Part shown: one piece after another, positions 38,595 through 47,874 of the stretch
Position numbering within the stretch: the first letter of the stretch is position 1
Layout of the letters: each line of letters starts with the position of its first letter
DNA from: Halomonas sp. I5-271120
GTDB taxonomy: Bacteria; Pseudomonadota; Gammaproteobacteria; Pseudomonadales; Halomonadaceae
Direction: 5' to 3'
DNA: 64,000 nt
Assembly: GCF_030553075.1 (NCBI RefSeq)
Contig: NZ_CP130701.1
Location: 2,852,001-2,916,000 of the forward strand
Position numbers and translations under genes: made by a program
The notes under the pieces: model-generated
What the model saw: the letters and a program-made list of their open reading frames with translations, nothing else
Databases searched by the model: none
What the model was told of the DNA's origin: nothing

Positions 38595-39379
38595 TGCGAC
38601 ACCTCGTCGCCTTTCTGGGGGGCGTCATGCTGGTCGGTGGGCTCTTCGCCCTGCTGGCGCTGCTGGTGGCTCCGCCGGACGATACGCCAACGCTTGATAT
38701 GCCCTCCGTGTCGATGGCCATGGTCGAGGCGCCGAGTCAGCAGTCAGCCAGCGCCGCACCGCGCCCAGCGCCGCAGGCTCCAGCGACAGCGCCGCCTCCT
38801 CCGGCCCCTGCGCCGTCTCCTCAGGTGGAAAGCTCGATCGAGCTCCCTGAGCCCGAGCTGCCAGCAATGCCTCAAGCGTCGGTGCCTGCCAATATGACCC
38901 TTCCCCCCCTGGAAGAGCAGCCCCCTGAACCGGCGCCGACGCCAGAGCCGACACCGGAGCCCACGCCGGAACATAAACCCGAGCCTGCCCCCGAGCCGGT
39001 CGAGTCAACCGCGCCGCCAGAAGACGCCGCCAAGCCCGTCGAGGAGGCCAAGACGGCAGCGGCCAGCGGGGGTGGTGCAAGCAGTGAAGAGGCGGAGGCG
39101 GCCGGCCAGCAAGCGGTCAGCGCCGCACCGCGACCGACGCGCCGGGTGCCGCCTGAGTATCCGTCGCGGGCACGGCGCCGCGGCCTGGAAGGGCATGTGG
39201 TGGTGGCCTTCACCATCCGCCCCGATGGCGAGGTCGAACGGGATTCGATCACGGTAGTCGAGGCCGACCCCGCTCGCGTCTTCGACCGAGCCGCCGCCCG
39301 CGCCATTGCCGGCTGGGAATTTCCTGCGGCCGGCTCGTCGCGGCGGGTCCGTCAACGCCTGGAATTCCAGCTGAGGTGA
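38594..39379 (+). CDS. tonB2: TonB-like energy transducer TonB2
   Basis: A 261-residue TonB family protein that carries inner-membrane energy to outer-membrane receptors. N-terminal anchor helix at about 5-26, a Pro/Glu-rich spacer at about 45-150 with PEPTPEPTPEPTPE, an Ala/Ser/Glu segment, and the C-terminal TonB domain from about 178 (RRVPPEYPSRARRRGLEGHV, FTIRPDGEV, AIAGWEF). No receptor gene lies beside it. It overlaps the TPR gene by 4 bp. Confidence 0.88.
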   Translation: MRHLVAFLGGVMLVGGLFALLALLVAPPDDTPTLDMPSVSMAMVEAPSQQSASAAPRPAPQAPATAPPPPAPAPSPQVESSIELPEPELPAMPQASVPANMTLPPLEEQPPEPAPTPEPTPEPTPEHKPEPAPEPVESTAPPEDAAKPVEEAKTAAASGGGASSEEAEAAGQQAVSAAPRPTRRVPPEYPSRARRRGLEGHVVVAFTIRPDGEVERDSITVVEADPARVFDRAAARAIAGWEFPAAGSSRRVRQRLEFQLR

Positions 39380-40545
39380 TGTACATGCCGGTGCTCATGT
39401 CCATGTTCATGCCTATGACAACGTCGGCGTCTGCCATGCGTCGCGTGCTGGCAGCGCTGCTGTTCACGGCCATTGCGGTCGCGGCCCCCTGCCTTGCCGC
39501 ACCGGCGCTGCCCGGCGGCATCCTGCGGGATATTGAGTCGATCGAGCAGGACCTCGAGGCGGCCGACGGCTCTGGCGATATCAGGGCGCTTGAGGCGCGC
39601 GCGCTGTCCCAGGCCGAGCGCCTGGCGGGCGGCAACGCCGCCGATCGCTGGGCGCGGGCACTCTATCTGCAGTTGGCCTCCGAGGCCGCCGTTCACCGCC
39701 AAGCCTATGTCGAAGCCGCCGAGCACATCGCTAAGGCCCGAGCGGTGCGCGGCATCGGCACGGGCATGCGGGCGCACTGGCAGCACCGGGAGGCGAGTCT
39801 GCGCCTTGGCGGCGGACAGCAGGCTAGGGGGGCAGACCTGCTGTCAGACTGGCTTGGCGAGCATCCGGGCGACGTCGCAGATTACTGGCAACTCGCCGGC
39901 GCGCAGGCGCGACTCGAGCGCTGGCAGGCGGCGAAGGGTTCGGTCTCTGCAGGGTTGGCGCGCGATGACTCGCCGAGCGACGCACACCTGATGCTGGCCG
40001 CCAGCATCTATCAGCAGGCCGGCGAGGATGACAAGGCACTGCGCATGCTCGAGCGGCTGTTGGCCCGCGCACCGGAGAACCCCGATACATGGCGGCGTGC
40101 CGCCGGGCTCGCTCAGCGGTTGGGGCAGCACGCTCACGCCGCCGCGCTCTGGGAAGCCGGCTGGCGCCAGGGTGTGCTCGAAGGCGAAGCCGCACTTGAA
40201 CGACGCATTCGGCTACATCTGGCGGCCGGCACTCCGGCGCGTGCCGCTGAGCTGCTGAAGGCCGCGCTTGAGCAAGGCCGGCTTGGCGACAGCCTGGCGC
40301 ATCGGCGGCTGTTAGCAACGGCTTATCAGCAGGCGCGGGTTCGCCCCTCGGCTCTTGAGGCCTGGCGACGGGTCGCCGAGCAGAGCGGCGAGGCTGAGGA
40401 CTGGCTATATATCGGCCAGCTGGCGGCGAGGTGGGGAAAGGATGCGCCCGCTCGCGAGGCGCTGTCACGGGCGCAGTCCCTGGGTAGCGAGCAGGCCAGC
40501 GCCTGGCTGAGCTACCTCGATCAGCATCCGCTGGCAACGCAGTAG
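39376..40545 (+). CDS. TPR-repeat protein of the TonB2 operon
   Basis: Up to 389 residues; last gene of the operon, overlapping tonB2 by 4 bp. The likely signal peptide is MRRVLAALLFTAIAVAAPCLA, whose ATG is at 39436. The frame is open from a GTG at 39376 and an ATG at 39379 through a methionine-rich stretch, so the start is uncertain. The rest is helical with tetratricopeptide-like repeats (for example near 195-260, DDKALRMLERLLARAPENPD). TPR proteins close TonB2 operons in other gammaproteobacteria; the role is unknown. Confidence 0.8.
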   Translation: MMYMPVLMSMFMPMTTSASAMRRVLAALLFTAIAVAAPCLAAPALPGGILRDIESIEQDLEAADGSGDIRALEARALSQAERLAGGNAADRWARALYLQLASEAAVHRQAYVEAAEHIAKARAVRGIGTGMRAHWQHREASLRLGGGQQARGADLLSDWLGEHPGDVADYWQLAGAQARLERWQAAKGSVSAGLARDDSPSDAHLMLAASIYQQAGEDDKALRMLERLLARAPENPDTWRRAAGLAQRLGQHAHAAALWEAGWRQGVLEGEAALERRIRLHLAAGTPARAAELLKAALEQGRLGDSLAHRRLLATAYQQARVRPSALEAWRRVAEQSGEAEDWLYIGQLAARWGKDAPAREALSRAQSLGSEQASAWLSYLDQHPLATQ

Positions 40546-40617
40546 CCTAGCAGGAGAGCTTGAGAGGCGGGTCATGGCTCGCCGAGACGACGAGCCAGGG
40601 CGGGGCGGCAATCAGCG

Positions 40618-41433
40618 CTAGAGCGCCAGTTTGGTCCACACCGGGGCGTGATCTGACGGCTTTTCCATGCCGCGCAGGTCATAGTCGATGTCGGCATCGG
40701 TGACCTTGTCGATCAGCGGGCGGCTGACCAGGATGTGGTCGATGCGCAGGCCGCGCTTGGGCTCGCGATCGAAGCCCTTGGAGCGGTAGTCGAACCAGCT
40801 GAAGTGATCGTCCCGGGTCGGGTGCACCAGGCGATAGCTGTCGGTCAGGCCCCAGTCCTTGATCCGGGTCAGCCAGGCGCGCTCGACGGGCTGGAAGCTG
40901 GTCTTGCCTTCGCGCAGCCAGCGCTTGCGGTTGGATTCACCGATGCCGATGTCGCGATCCTGAGGCGAGATATTGAAGTCGCCCATGATGGCGATGCGCT
41001 CGTCCGGCTGGCAGTCTTCCTCGAGCAGCCGCGAGAGCTGCGCGTAGAAGCGTTCCTTGTAGGGAAACTTGGTGGGGTGTTCGACATTCTCGCCCTGGGG
41101 GAAGTAGCCGTTCCACACGGTAAGGCTTTCACCATCGGCCAGTCGCAGCCGTACGCCGATCATGCGCCGCTGGGCGTCGTCGTCATCGTCGGGGAAACCG
41201 TAATGGACTTCTTCGGGCTCCTGGCGGCACATCAGGGCCACGCCATAGTGACCTTTCTGGCCATGGAAATAGACGTGGTAACCCAGCGCTTCCAGGGCCG
41301 CACGGGGGAACTCGCTGTCCTGAACCTTGGTTTCCTGCAGCCCGATCACGTCCGGCGCGTGGGACGCAACCAGGGCTTCGAGCTGGTGCGGGCGTGCCCG
41401 CACCCCATTGATGTTGAACGACACCAGCCGCAT
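40618..41433 (-). CDS. xthA: Exodeoxyribonuclease III
   Basis: AP endonuclease and 3'-5' exonuclease for base excision repair, 271 residues (E. coli 268). [22 protein letters not shown], then the metal glutamate in [41 protein letters not shown] and the C-terminal SDHAPVW with the catalytic Asp-His. It is close to E. coli XthA along its whole length. The preceding small gene ends in a TAATG overlap with this start. Confidence 0.96.
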   Translation of the reverse strand: MRLVSFNINGVRARPHQLEALVASHAPDVIGLQETKVQDSEFPRAALEALGYHVYFHGQKGHYGVALMCRQEPEEVHYGFPDDDDDAQRRMIGVRLRLADGESLTVWNGYFPQGENVEHPTKFPYKERFYAQLSRLLEEDCQPDERIAIMGDFNISPQDRDIGIGESNRKRWLREGKTSFQPVERAWLTRIKDWGLTDSYRLVHPTRDDHFSWFDYRSKGFDREPKRGLRIDHILVSRPLIDKVTDADIDYDLRGMEKPSDHAPVWTKLAL

Positions 41434-41678
41434 TATTTGTCCTCGCCGTCGGGTCGGGAGTGTTTGTCCGGATGAATCTCGATCGACTGCGCCCGCTGCA
41501 TGCGCTCAAGCTTGCGGGCGGCCTGCTGCTTGCGCTGGTCCTGCTTCTTGGCGGTGAAGCGGCGCGACGGAGCGACCTCATCGGGATGGTCGTGGCGCCA
41601 CTGCTTGTAATCCTTGCGCCGGCCGGTGCGAATCGTGACCTTGTCGGCCAGAGAGCGAGTCTTCTTTCTGCGTGTCAT
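41433..41678 (-). CDS. Small basic protein of unknown function
   Basis: An 81-residue protein, very rich in Lys, Arg, Gln and His, starting [20 protein letters not shown] and continuing [19 protein letters not shown] and a [19 protein letters not shown] helix. I do not recognise the family. No membrane segment or cysteines. Its composition suggests nucleic-acid or ribosome binding, but that is a guess. The ATG at 41678 follows AGGA; the frame is open to 41717. It overlaps the xthA start by one base, so the two are probably co-expressed. Confidence 0.65.
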   Translation of the reverse strand: MTRRKKTRSLADKVTIRTGRRKDYKQWRHDHPDEVAPSRRFTAKKQDQRKQQAARKLERMQRAQSIEIHPDKHSRPDGEDK

Positions 41679-41712
41679 GGCATCGTGTCCTTTCCTGAGC
41701 GACGGCCATTCT

Positions 41713-41758
41713 AGCAATCACCGGGCGCTATCAACAGCAATCACCGGGCGCCATCGGC
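41713..41758. repeat. Two 23-bp direct repeats upstream of the small basic gene
   Basis: Units 41713-41735 and 41736-41758 share AGCAATCACCGGGCG and differ near their ends. They lie in the 301-bp gap between the small basic gene and rhlB, which otherwise holds only a -10-like element for rhlB. Confidence 0.65.
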
Positions 41759-41897
41759 AGCGGCCAGCAGATCCACGTTCACCATCCTGGCGCGTCATCG
41801 CCTATCGCGCCGTCGAGCTTGGCTTCGTCGAACGTCGGCCAAAGGGGCATCCTGCTTGGCCAAGATGTCACCCGGACAAGCCGAGACGGTCAAGGGC

Positions 41898-41906
41898 TGG
41901 TACAAT
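41898..41906 (+). promoter_or_regulatory. Extended -10 candidate for rhlB
   Basis: TGGTACAAT has the TGn extension before TACAAT, 74 bp before the rhlB start. No good -35 is visible. Confidence 0.4.
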
Positions 41907-41979
41907 ACCTCACCCGGAACTGGCCTGACCCTGGCGTCAGTGCATCACATCCACTGTTATTGGGACCTAAGCACAGCCT

Positions 41980-43254
41980 ATGAGCGAGTCGGAACAGAAT
42001 CCCGCCCCGGCGCAGACCCGCAAGCCGAAGCGTCGGCGCCGCAAACCGCGCAAGTCACAGTCAAACTGGGACATTCGCCAGTTCCAGGTGCCTGCCGTCG
42101 CGGGCAAGTGGCGTTTCCACGACTTCGACCTGCCCCTGCCGCTGATGCGCGCCATCCATGCGCTGGGCTTCGAGTACTGCACGCCCATTCAGGCCGAGGC
42201 GTTGGCCCAGACCCTGCTGGGCGGCGACGTGGTCGGCAAGGCGCAGACCGGCACCGGCAAGACCGCCGCCTTTTTGATCTCGATGATGGCCTACTTCCTC
42301 GAGGAAGAGACGCCCGACGGTCAGAAGCCCGGAGCACCGCGCGCCCTGATCATCGCACCGACCCGTGAGCTGGCGCTGCAGATCGAAAAGGATGCCAAGG
42401 CTCTGGCGCGGTTTACCAAGCTGAATGTGGCCAGTGTCGTCGGTGGCATGGACTACCAGGAGCAGCGCGATCAGCTGGCCAAGAAGGTCGATGTGCTGGT
42501 GGCGACCCCAGGCCGGCTGCTCGACTTCCATGAGAAGCGTGATGTCGACCTCACCCAGGTCGAGGTGCTGGTGCTCGACGAGGCGGATCGCATGCTGTCG
42601 ATGGGGTTCATTCCCGACGTCAAGCGGATCATTCGCCACACCCCCAAGAAGGAAGAGCGTCAGACCTTCCTGTTCTCGGCGACCTTCACCCCGGATATCC
42701 TCAATCTGGCGAGCCAGTGGACTCAGGACCCGGCGCATGTGGAGATCGAGGTCACCGTCGACAACGCGGCCGACATCGACCAGCACGTCTACCTGGTCAG
42801 CGACGAGGACAAGTCACGCCTGCTGATCAACCTGCTGAAGGACGACAGCCTCGAGCGGGTGATGGTGTTCTGCAACCGTCGTGATCTGGTGCGCAAGCTC
42901 GACGACCTGCTGCGTGAAGCTGGCGTCAACGTGGCGATGCTCTCCGGTGACGTGCCGCAGTCCAAGCGCATCGAGACCCTCGAGCGCTTCCGCGAAGGCG
43001 ATGTGCGGGTGCTGGTGGCGACAGATGTGGCCGGTCGCGGCATTCACATTGAAGACGTCAGCCACGTGATCAACTACACCCTGCCGGAAGATCCGGAAGA
43101 CTACGTGCACCGCATCGGCCGCACCGGTCGCGCCGGCGCCAAGGGCGTGTCGATCAGTTTCGTGGGTGAGGAAGACGCCTTCTCGCTGCCCGAGATCGAG
43201 CGCTACATCAACGACAAACTGCCCTGCGAGCACCCGCCGGAAGGCACGCTGTAA
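41980..43254 (+). CDS. rhlB: ATP-dependent RNA helicase RhlB
   Basis: DEAD-box RNA helicase, usual partner of RNase E in the degradosome. 424 residues. A basic N-terminal tail ([14 protein letters not shown]) precedes the Q motif ([20 protein letters not shown]), Walker [22 protein letters not shown] (LVLDEADRM), SAT (FLFSATFT) and [13 protein letters not shown]. The sequence after HRIGRTGR ends in SLPEIERYI as in RhlB. The RNase E C-terminal region is very divergent here, so binding cannot be read from sequence. Confidence 0.92.
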   Translation: MSESEQNPAPAQTRKPKRRRRKPRKSQSNWDIRQFQVPAVAGKWRFHDFDLPLPLMRAIHALGFEYCTPIQAEALAQTLLGGDVVGKAQTGTGKTAAFLISMMAYFLEEETPDGQKPGAPRALIIAPTRELALQIEKDAKALARFTKLNVASVVGGMDYQEQRDQLAKKVDVLVATPGRLLDFHEKRDVDLTQVEVLVLDEADRMLSMGFIPDVKRIIRHTPKKEERQTFLFSATFTPDILNLASQWTQDPAHVEIEVTVDNAADIDQHVYLVSDEDKSRLLINLLKDDSLERVMVFCNRRDLVRKLDDLLREAGVNVAMLSGDVPQSKRIETLERFREGDVRVLVATDVAGRGIHIEDVSHVINYTLPEDPEDYVHRIGRTGRAGAKGVSISFVGEEDAFSLPEIERYINDKLPCEHPPEGTL

Positions 43255-43283
43255 CGGCGAAGGCCGTAAGGACGATATCGACG

Positions 43284-45425
43284 ATGCTGGACGAGGCGCT
43301 CAAGGGCGACATCCAGACCGCCTACCGGCGGGTTCTCGAGGGCCTCGAGCTGACGCCGCGCTACGGTCAGCGGCTGATGATCGCCGAGATCGCCCGCACT
43401 CTGGGGGGGATTCAGGCCGATGATGCCGGCAAGCGGACCTCCAATGAGCACGTCTGCGTGCTCGAGGCCGGCACCGGTACCGGCAAGACCCTGGCCTACC
43501 TGTTGGCGGCGCTTCCGGTGGCCAAGGCGCGCGGCAAGCGGCTGGTGGTCTCCACCGCCACCGTGGCGCTGCAGGAGCAGGTGCTTCATCAGGACTTACC
43601 GGCCCTCAAAAAGCACAGCGGTCTCGACTTCGACTATGCCCTGGCCAAAGGGCGCGGTCGCTATATCTGTGTCGCCAAGCTCGAACAGGCGCTGGATGGC
43701 GTCGAGGGCAACCCCACCCTGTCGCTGTTCGAGCAGGCGATGGAGTCCCGCGACGGCGACGACTTTCATGCGCTGGTCAAGGAGTTGGCCGAGTCCTACG
43801 GCAACGGCCGCTGGGAAGGGGACCGCGACAGCTGGCCGGTGGCCATCGCCGACCCTCAGTGGCGGCGCCTGACCACCGACCACCGTCAGTGTACCAACCG
43901 GCGCTGCGACCACTTCAGCGCCTGCGCCTTCTTCCGCGCCCGACGCTACCTGGACAGCGCCGACATCATCGTCGCCAACCACGACCTGGTGCTCGCCGAC
44001 CTGGCATTGGGCGGGGGCGCGGTGCTGCCAAGCCCCTCCGATTGCATCTACGTCTTCGACGAAGGGCATCATCTGCCCGACAAGGCAATCGGCCACTTCA
44101 CCCATCGCTTCGCCGTCAACGGCGCCCTGCGCTGGCTGCGCACGCTCAAGAAATCGCTGACCGAGCTCAATACCGCGCTCGGCGTTCAGCCGACCCTGGC
44201 GCGCCTGCTGGGCGGCTTCCCTGAGGCGATCGCCGCGCTTGAGCCACGTCTGGGCGAGGTCTTCGCGCTTGGCCATCAGCTCGCCGAACTGCCCAATGGC
44301 GCCGGTGAAGAGACTCGTCAACTGCGTTTCGACATGGGTCGCGCCCCCGAGGCGCTGCGCGAGCAGGCCGGTGCCCTGGTGACGGTCTTCGCCGAGCTGT
44401 CGCGCAATCTCGAGACCATGGCCGATATCCTGCGCGAGAGCCTCGACCCGGAGAAATCCACCGGGCTGTCCCGTGATCAGGCCGAGCCCTGGCTGCCGCT
44501 GATCGCCCTGCTGCATGGCCGCGCCCTCGAGGCCCACGCCCTGTGGCTGGCCTTCAGCGAGGTCGATGACACCCAGGAACCACCGCGGGCCCGCTGGCTG
44601 AGCTTCGAGCAGGTCGGCGGCGAGCCGGAGCTGGTCTTCGCAGCCAGCCCGGTCTCGGCAGCCAACACCCTGGCGCGCACCCTGTGGGGTAGCTGTCATG
44701 GCGCGGTGGTAACCTCGGCGACCCTCACGGCCCTGGGGCGTTTCGAGCGCCTGCAGGAGCGTGCTGGGCTCGCCAACCGCTACCGCTATCAGCGCCTGCC
44801 GAGTCCGTTCGATTATTCCCGGGCGGTGCTGAGCGTTCCCCGCGAAGCGGTCGATCCCGGCGATCGTGAGGGTCACGAGCGCGCCATCGTCGACTTCGTG
44901 CAGGGGTTAGGGGACGACGAAGCCGTGCTGATGCTGTTCTCGTCGCGAGCCCAGCTGCGCGCCGTGGAGAAGGCGCTGCCGCGATCCTATCGCGAGCGGG
45001 TGCTGGCCCAGGACCGGTTGCCCAAGCGCGAGCTGATCGAGCGCCATCGCGCCCGGGTCGACGCGGGGGAGGGCAGCATCATCTTCGGCCTGGCGAGCTT
45101 CGCCGAGGGCATCGACCTGCCTGGAAAGTACCTGACCCATGTGGTGATCACCCGTCTGCCCTTCGCGGTCCCCGACGATCCGGTGGGGGCGACCCTGGCC
45201 GAATGGATCGAGAGCCGTGGCGGCAATCCCTTCATGCGCATCACCGTGCCGGATGCCTCGATCAAGCTGGTGCAGGCCTGTGGTCGACTGATTCGCAAGG
45301 AAGACGATCGCGGTCGCATTACGCTTCTCGACCGGCGGGTGCTGACGCGCCGCTATGGCCAGGCGCTGCTCGACGGTCTGCCGCCTTTTACCCGCGAGAT
45401 CGATGGCGTGGTGCAGGGCGGCTGA
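43284..45425 (+). CDS. dinG: ATP-dependent DNA helicase DinG
   Basis: Iron-sulfur superfamily 2 helicase of the XPD/DinG group, 713 residues (E. coli 716). Walker A EAGTGTGKTLAYL near 62-74; the four-cysteine 4Fe-4S region spans YICVAKL, CTNRRCDHFSACAFF; DEAH-like box FDEGHHLPD; C-terminal motifs LFSSRAQL, SFAEGIDLPGKYL and QACGRLIRKEDDRG. It follows rhlB by 29 bp. It resolves R-loops and similar structures in E. coli. A terminator lies 135 bp downstream. Confidence 0.94.
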   Translation: MLDEALKGDIQTAYRRVLEGLELTPRYGQRLMIAEIARTLGGIQADDAGKRTSNEHVCVLEAGTGTGKTLAYLLAALPVAKARGKRLVVSTATVALQEQVLHQDLPALKKHSGLDFDYALAKGRGRYICVAKLEQALDGVEGNPTLSLFEQAMESRDGDDFHALVKELAESYGNGRWEGDRDSWPVAIADPQWRRLTTDHRQCTNRRCDHFSACAFFRARRYLDSADIIVANHDLVLADLALGGGAVLPSPSDCIYVFDEGHHLPDKAIGHFTHRFAVNGALRWLRTLKKSLTELNTALGVQPTLARLLGGFPEAIAALEPRLGEVFALGHQLAELPNGAGEETRQLRFDMGRAPEALREQAGALVTVFAELSRNLETMADILRESLDPEKSTGLSRDQAEPWLPLIALLHGRALEAHALWLAFSEVDDTQEPPRARWLSFEQVGGEPELVFAASPVSAANTLARTLWGSCHGAVVTSATLTALGRFERLQERAGLANRYRYQRLPSPFDYSRAVLSVPREAVDPGDREGHERAIVDFVQGLGDDEAVLMLFSSRAQLRAVEKALPRSYRERVLAQDRLPKRELIERHRARVDAGEGSIIFGLASFAEGIDLPGKYLTHVVITRLPFAVPDDPVGATLAEWIESRGGNPFMRITVPDASIKLVQACGRLIRKEDDRGRITLLDRRVLTRRYGQALLDGLPPFTREIDGVVQGG

Positions 45426-45446
45426 GGCGTCTCGGCAGTGGCGCTT

Positions 45447-45472
45447 GCTGAGTTTGGAAGCTGAGTTTGGAA
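45447..45472. repeat. Two 13-bp direct repeats after dinG
   Basis: GCTGAGTTTGGAA is repeated back to back at 45447 and 45460. The 45426-45560 gap holds nothing else that I recognise. Confidence 0.7.
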
Positions 45473-45561
45473 AAGGTCGCTTGTCAGGGATAGGGGCCCC
45501 AACGGGTTCCATGGCCAGGAGGCCAAGTGGGAAATAAACGGCAGACGTAGCCAGGTAATGA

Positions 45562-45590
45562 AAAACGCCCGCGATGATCGCGGGCGTTTT
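45562..45590. terminator. Bidirectional terminator dinG/DAHP synthase
   Basis: Stem AAAACGCCCGCGAT with ATCGCGGGCGTTTT, flanked by A and T runs on both sides, between convergent genes. Confidence 0.9.
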
Positions 45591-45637
45591 CATATCAAAG
45601 CCGATGCCGGCAAATGCTGGATGCGCATCGGACAGCA

Positions 45638-46711
45638 CTAGTCACGACGCTTGGCCAGTACCGGTGTCAGCTTTTCGTTCATGGCGGTGAAGGTGGAAAC
45701 GGTGGTGTCCCAGTCGATGCAGGCATCGGTAATCGAGACGCCGTAGGTCAGGTCTGCTTTGTCGCCCTTGATCTTTTGGCTACCCCAGCCGATATGAGAT
45801 TCGACCATCAGGCCAATGATCGAACGGTTGCCCTCGAGGATCTGATTGGTGACGTTTTCCATTACCAGTGACTGTAGCGCCGGATCCTTGTTGGAGTTGG
45901 CATGCGAACAGTCGATCATGATGTTCGGCTTGATGCCTTCCTTTTCCAGTTCCTTCTCGGCAAGCGCCACACTGACGCTGTCATAGTTGGGCTTACCGTT
46001 GCCGCCGCGCAGCACGACATGGCCATAGGCGTTGCCGCGGGTGCGAATGATCGCGACCTGGCCGGCCTGGTCGATGCCGAGGAAGTTGTGCGGGTGCGCC
46101 ACCGACTGCAGGGCGTTGACCGCCACGTCGAGGCTGCCATCGGTGCCGTTCTTGAAGCCTACCGGGCAGGAGAGGCCGGAGGCCATCTCGCGGTGGGTCT
46201 GGGACTCGGTGGTGCGGGCGCCAATCGCCGACCAGCTGATGCAGTCCTGAAGATACTGCGGGGAAATCGGATCGAGGGCCTCGGTGGCTAACGGCAGGCC
46301 CATCTCGGCGAGCTCCACTAGCAGCCGGCGCGCAATGTGCAGGCCTTCCTCGATCTCGAAGGAGCCGTTGAGGTGCGGGTCGTTAATCAGGCCTTTCCAG
46401 CCGACGGTGGTGCGCGGCTTCTCGAAGTAGACCCGCATCACGATGTACAGGCTGTCCTTGACCTCATCAGCCAAGCGACGCAGACGGCGGGCGTAATCGA
46501 GCGCCGCGTCCACGTCATGGATGGAGCAGGGGCCGACGACGACCAGCAGTCGGGGATCGCTGCCATCCAGAATGCGCTGGATGGTCTCGCGGCCCTCGAT
46601 GACCGTGCGTTCGGCGGCGTCGGTCAGGGGGATTTCCTGCTTGAGCGTCTCGGGGGTGATCAGGACATCCTGGGCCAGGACGTTGAGGTTGTTGACCTGC
46701 TGTTGTGACAT
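45638..46711 (-). CDS. aroG: 3-deoxy-7-phosphoheptulonate (DAHP) synthase
   Basis: First enzyme of aromatic amino-acid synthesis: joins phosphoenolpyruvate and erythrose-4-phosphate. Class I (AroFGH type), 357 residues from the ATG at 46711 behind AGGT. VVVGPCSIHD near 60, MRVYFEKPRTTVGWKGLIND near 95, GFKNGTDG near 185, DCSHANSNKD near 265 and ESHIGWG near 305 are family motifs. Which amino acid inhibits it cannot be told, so aroG, aroF and aroH are all possible names. A longer frame reaches 46759. Confidence 0.9.
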   Translation of the reverse strand: MSQQQVNNLNVLAQDVLITPETLKQEIPLTDAAERTVIEGRETIQRILDGSDPRLLVVVGPCSIHDVDAALDYARRLRRLADEVKDSLYIVMRVYFEKPRTTVGWKGLINDPHLNGSFEIEEGLHIARRLLVELAEMGLPLATEALDPISPQYLQDCISWSAIGARTTESQTHREMASGLSCPVGFKNGTDGSLDVAVNALQSVAHPHNFLGIDQAGQVAIIRTRGNAYGHVVLRGGNGKPNYDSVSVALAEKELEKEGIKPNIMIDCSHANSNKDPALQSLVMENVTNQILEGNRSIIGLMVESHIGWGSQKIKGDKADLTYGVSITDACIDWDTTVSTFTAMNEKLTPVLAKRRD

Positions 46712-46880
46712 GCCGCTACCTGTGACGTGAATACGCGCGTGAAAATGATGAATAGACATCTACTATCGCCCGCGGGCCTAGTGAAAATCAACGGCGACAG
46801 GGAACTCGTTGCCGGTGACTGCTGTCCCAGCGGTTCGTTACCGCTGGCATGCTGTGTGCTTGATGGAATGCCAATAAACA

Positions 46881-46908
46881 GGAACACTGACGGATAATCA
46901 TCATCGAA
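46881..46908 (+). promoter_or_regulatory. Sigma-E-like promoter candidate for rpoE
   Basis: GGAACAC followed after 15-16 bp by ATCGAA resembles the sigma-E/AlgU pattern (GGAACTT, about 16 bp, GTCTAA or TCCAA). Autoregulation of rpoE is well known. The match is partial. The remaining 46712-47051 gap holds a small hairpin (CAGCGGT/ACCGCTG at 46828-46846) and no gene. Confidence 0.35.
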
Positions 46909-47051
46909 TGCCACCAGGTTTCCACATAGACGTTATGACTGCTTGTTTGCCTCCAGCGTTCACCGAGAGTTCGGCCCTCGGACGGTGCCTCCCCGTGGGG
47001 CTGCCCCTCGGCGCGTCGATTGTACGCCCTGCCTGCATAAAGGGGGGCTGA

Positions 47052-47657
47052 ATGGATACCCGGGAAACCGATCAGCAGCTCGTTGAACGAGCTCAGCGGG
47101 GAGATACCAGGGCCTTCGACCTGCTAGTAAAGAAGTATCAGCACAAGATCATTGGCCTGATCGGCCGTTACGTGCATGACCACGCCGAGGTCCAGGATGT
47201 GGCGCAGGAGGCTTTCATCAAGGCCTACCGAGCGCTAGGTAAATTTCGTGCCGATAGCGCCTTCTACACCTGGCTATATCGTATCGCCATCAATACCGCC
47301 AAGAATCACCTGGTATCCCGCGGGCGACGTCCTCCGGGCAGTGATATGGACATTGTCGATGCCGAGATCATCGATCAGAGCGGTCGGCTGTCCGATATCG
47401 AGTCACCGGAAGCGTCCATCGCACGTGACCAGCTGGAAGCGGCGGTCTTCGAGGCGATCGAGAACCTGCCAGAGGATCTGCGCACGGCGATTACCCTGCG
47501 TGAATTCGATGGCCTGTCCTATGAAGACATTGCCCACATCATGGACTGCCCGGTTGGCACGGTGCGTTCACGTATCTTCCGTGCGCGTGAGGCCGTCGAT
47601 CGCCATATCCAGCCGCTGGTGGTGACCGCCAGGACGCAGGACATGGTGCATGAATAA
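47052..47657 (+). CDS. rpoE: RNA polymerase sigma factor RpoE/AlgU
   Basis: Extracytoplasmic-function sigma factor for envelope stress, 201 residues. Region 2 contains FDLLVKKYQHKI, DVAQEAFIKAYRAL and FYTWLYRIAINTAKNHL; region 4 contains LPEDLRTAITLREFDGLSYEDIA and GTVRSRIFRARE. The product is close to E. coli RpoE and P. aeruginosa AlgU. A GGGGGG-type ribosome site precedes the ATG. Its anti-sigma factor is encoded 217 bp downstream. Confidence 0.97.
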   Translation: MDTRETDQQLVERAQRGDTRAFDLLVKKYQHKIIGLIGRYVHDHAEVQDVAQEAFIKAYRALGKFRADSAFYTWLYRIAINTAKNHLVSRGRRPPGSDMDIVDAEIIDQSGRLSDIESPEASIARDQLEAAVFEAIENLPEDLRTAITLREFDGLSYEDIAHIMDCPVGTVRSRIFRAREAVDRHIQPLVVTARTQDMVHE

Positions 47658-47686
47658 TCGATGCCAGCATTTTTGACCCCGAGGCT

Positions 47687-47713
47687 GAACTGTTGTCGCC
47701 TTGTGGCGTCACA
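47687..47713 (+). promoter_or_regulatory. Possible sigma-E-dependent promoter before rseA
   Basis: GAACTG, 15 bp, then GTCACA, in the 217-bp gap between rpoE and rseA. The gap is longer than usual for this operon, so a second promoter is plausible. Weak match. Confidence 0.3.
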
Positions 47714-47874
47714 TGCATGGGTCGAATGTATTGCGGTGGCAATGCCTGAGAAGGGATGGTCTGACGATAACCGTCTTGCTCATCCGGGTAGGCAGGTCGT
47801 AAAGGCACGTTGTCACCACTCGAGTCGACAACTGATCTAAGGGCGACACGCCTTAAAGTGTGAGGGTGTAAGTG

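Noticed and set aside
41614..41928. A 104-codon plus-strand frame before rhlB
   Set aside because: It overlaps the small basic gene on the other strand and has random-looking composition and no ribosome site.
43596..44876. A 426-codon minus-strand open frame
   Set aside because: Antisense to dinG, whose helicase and iron-sulfur motifs are unambiguous.
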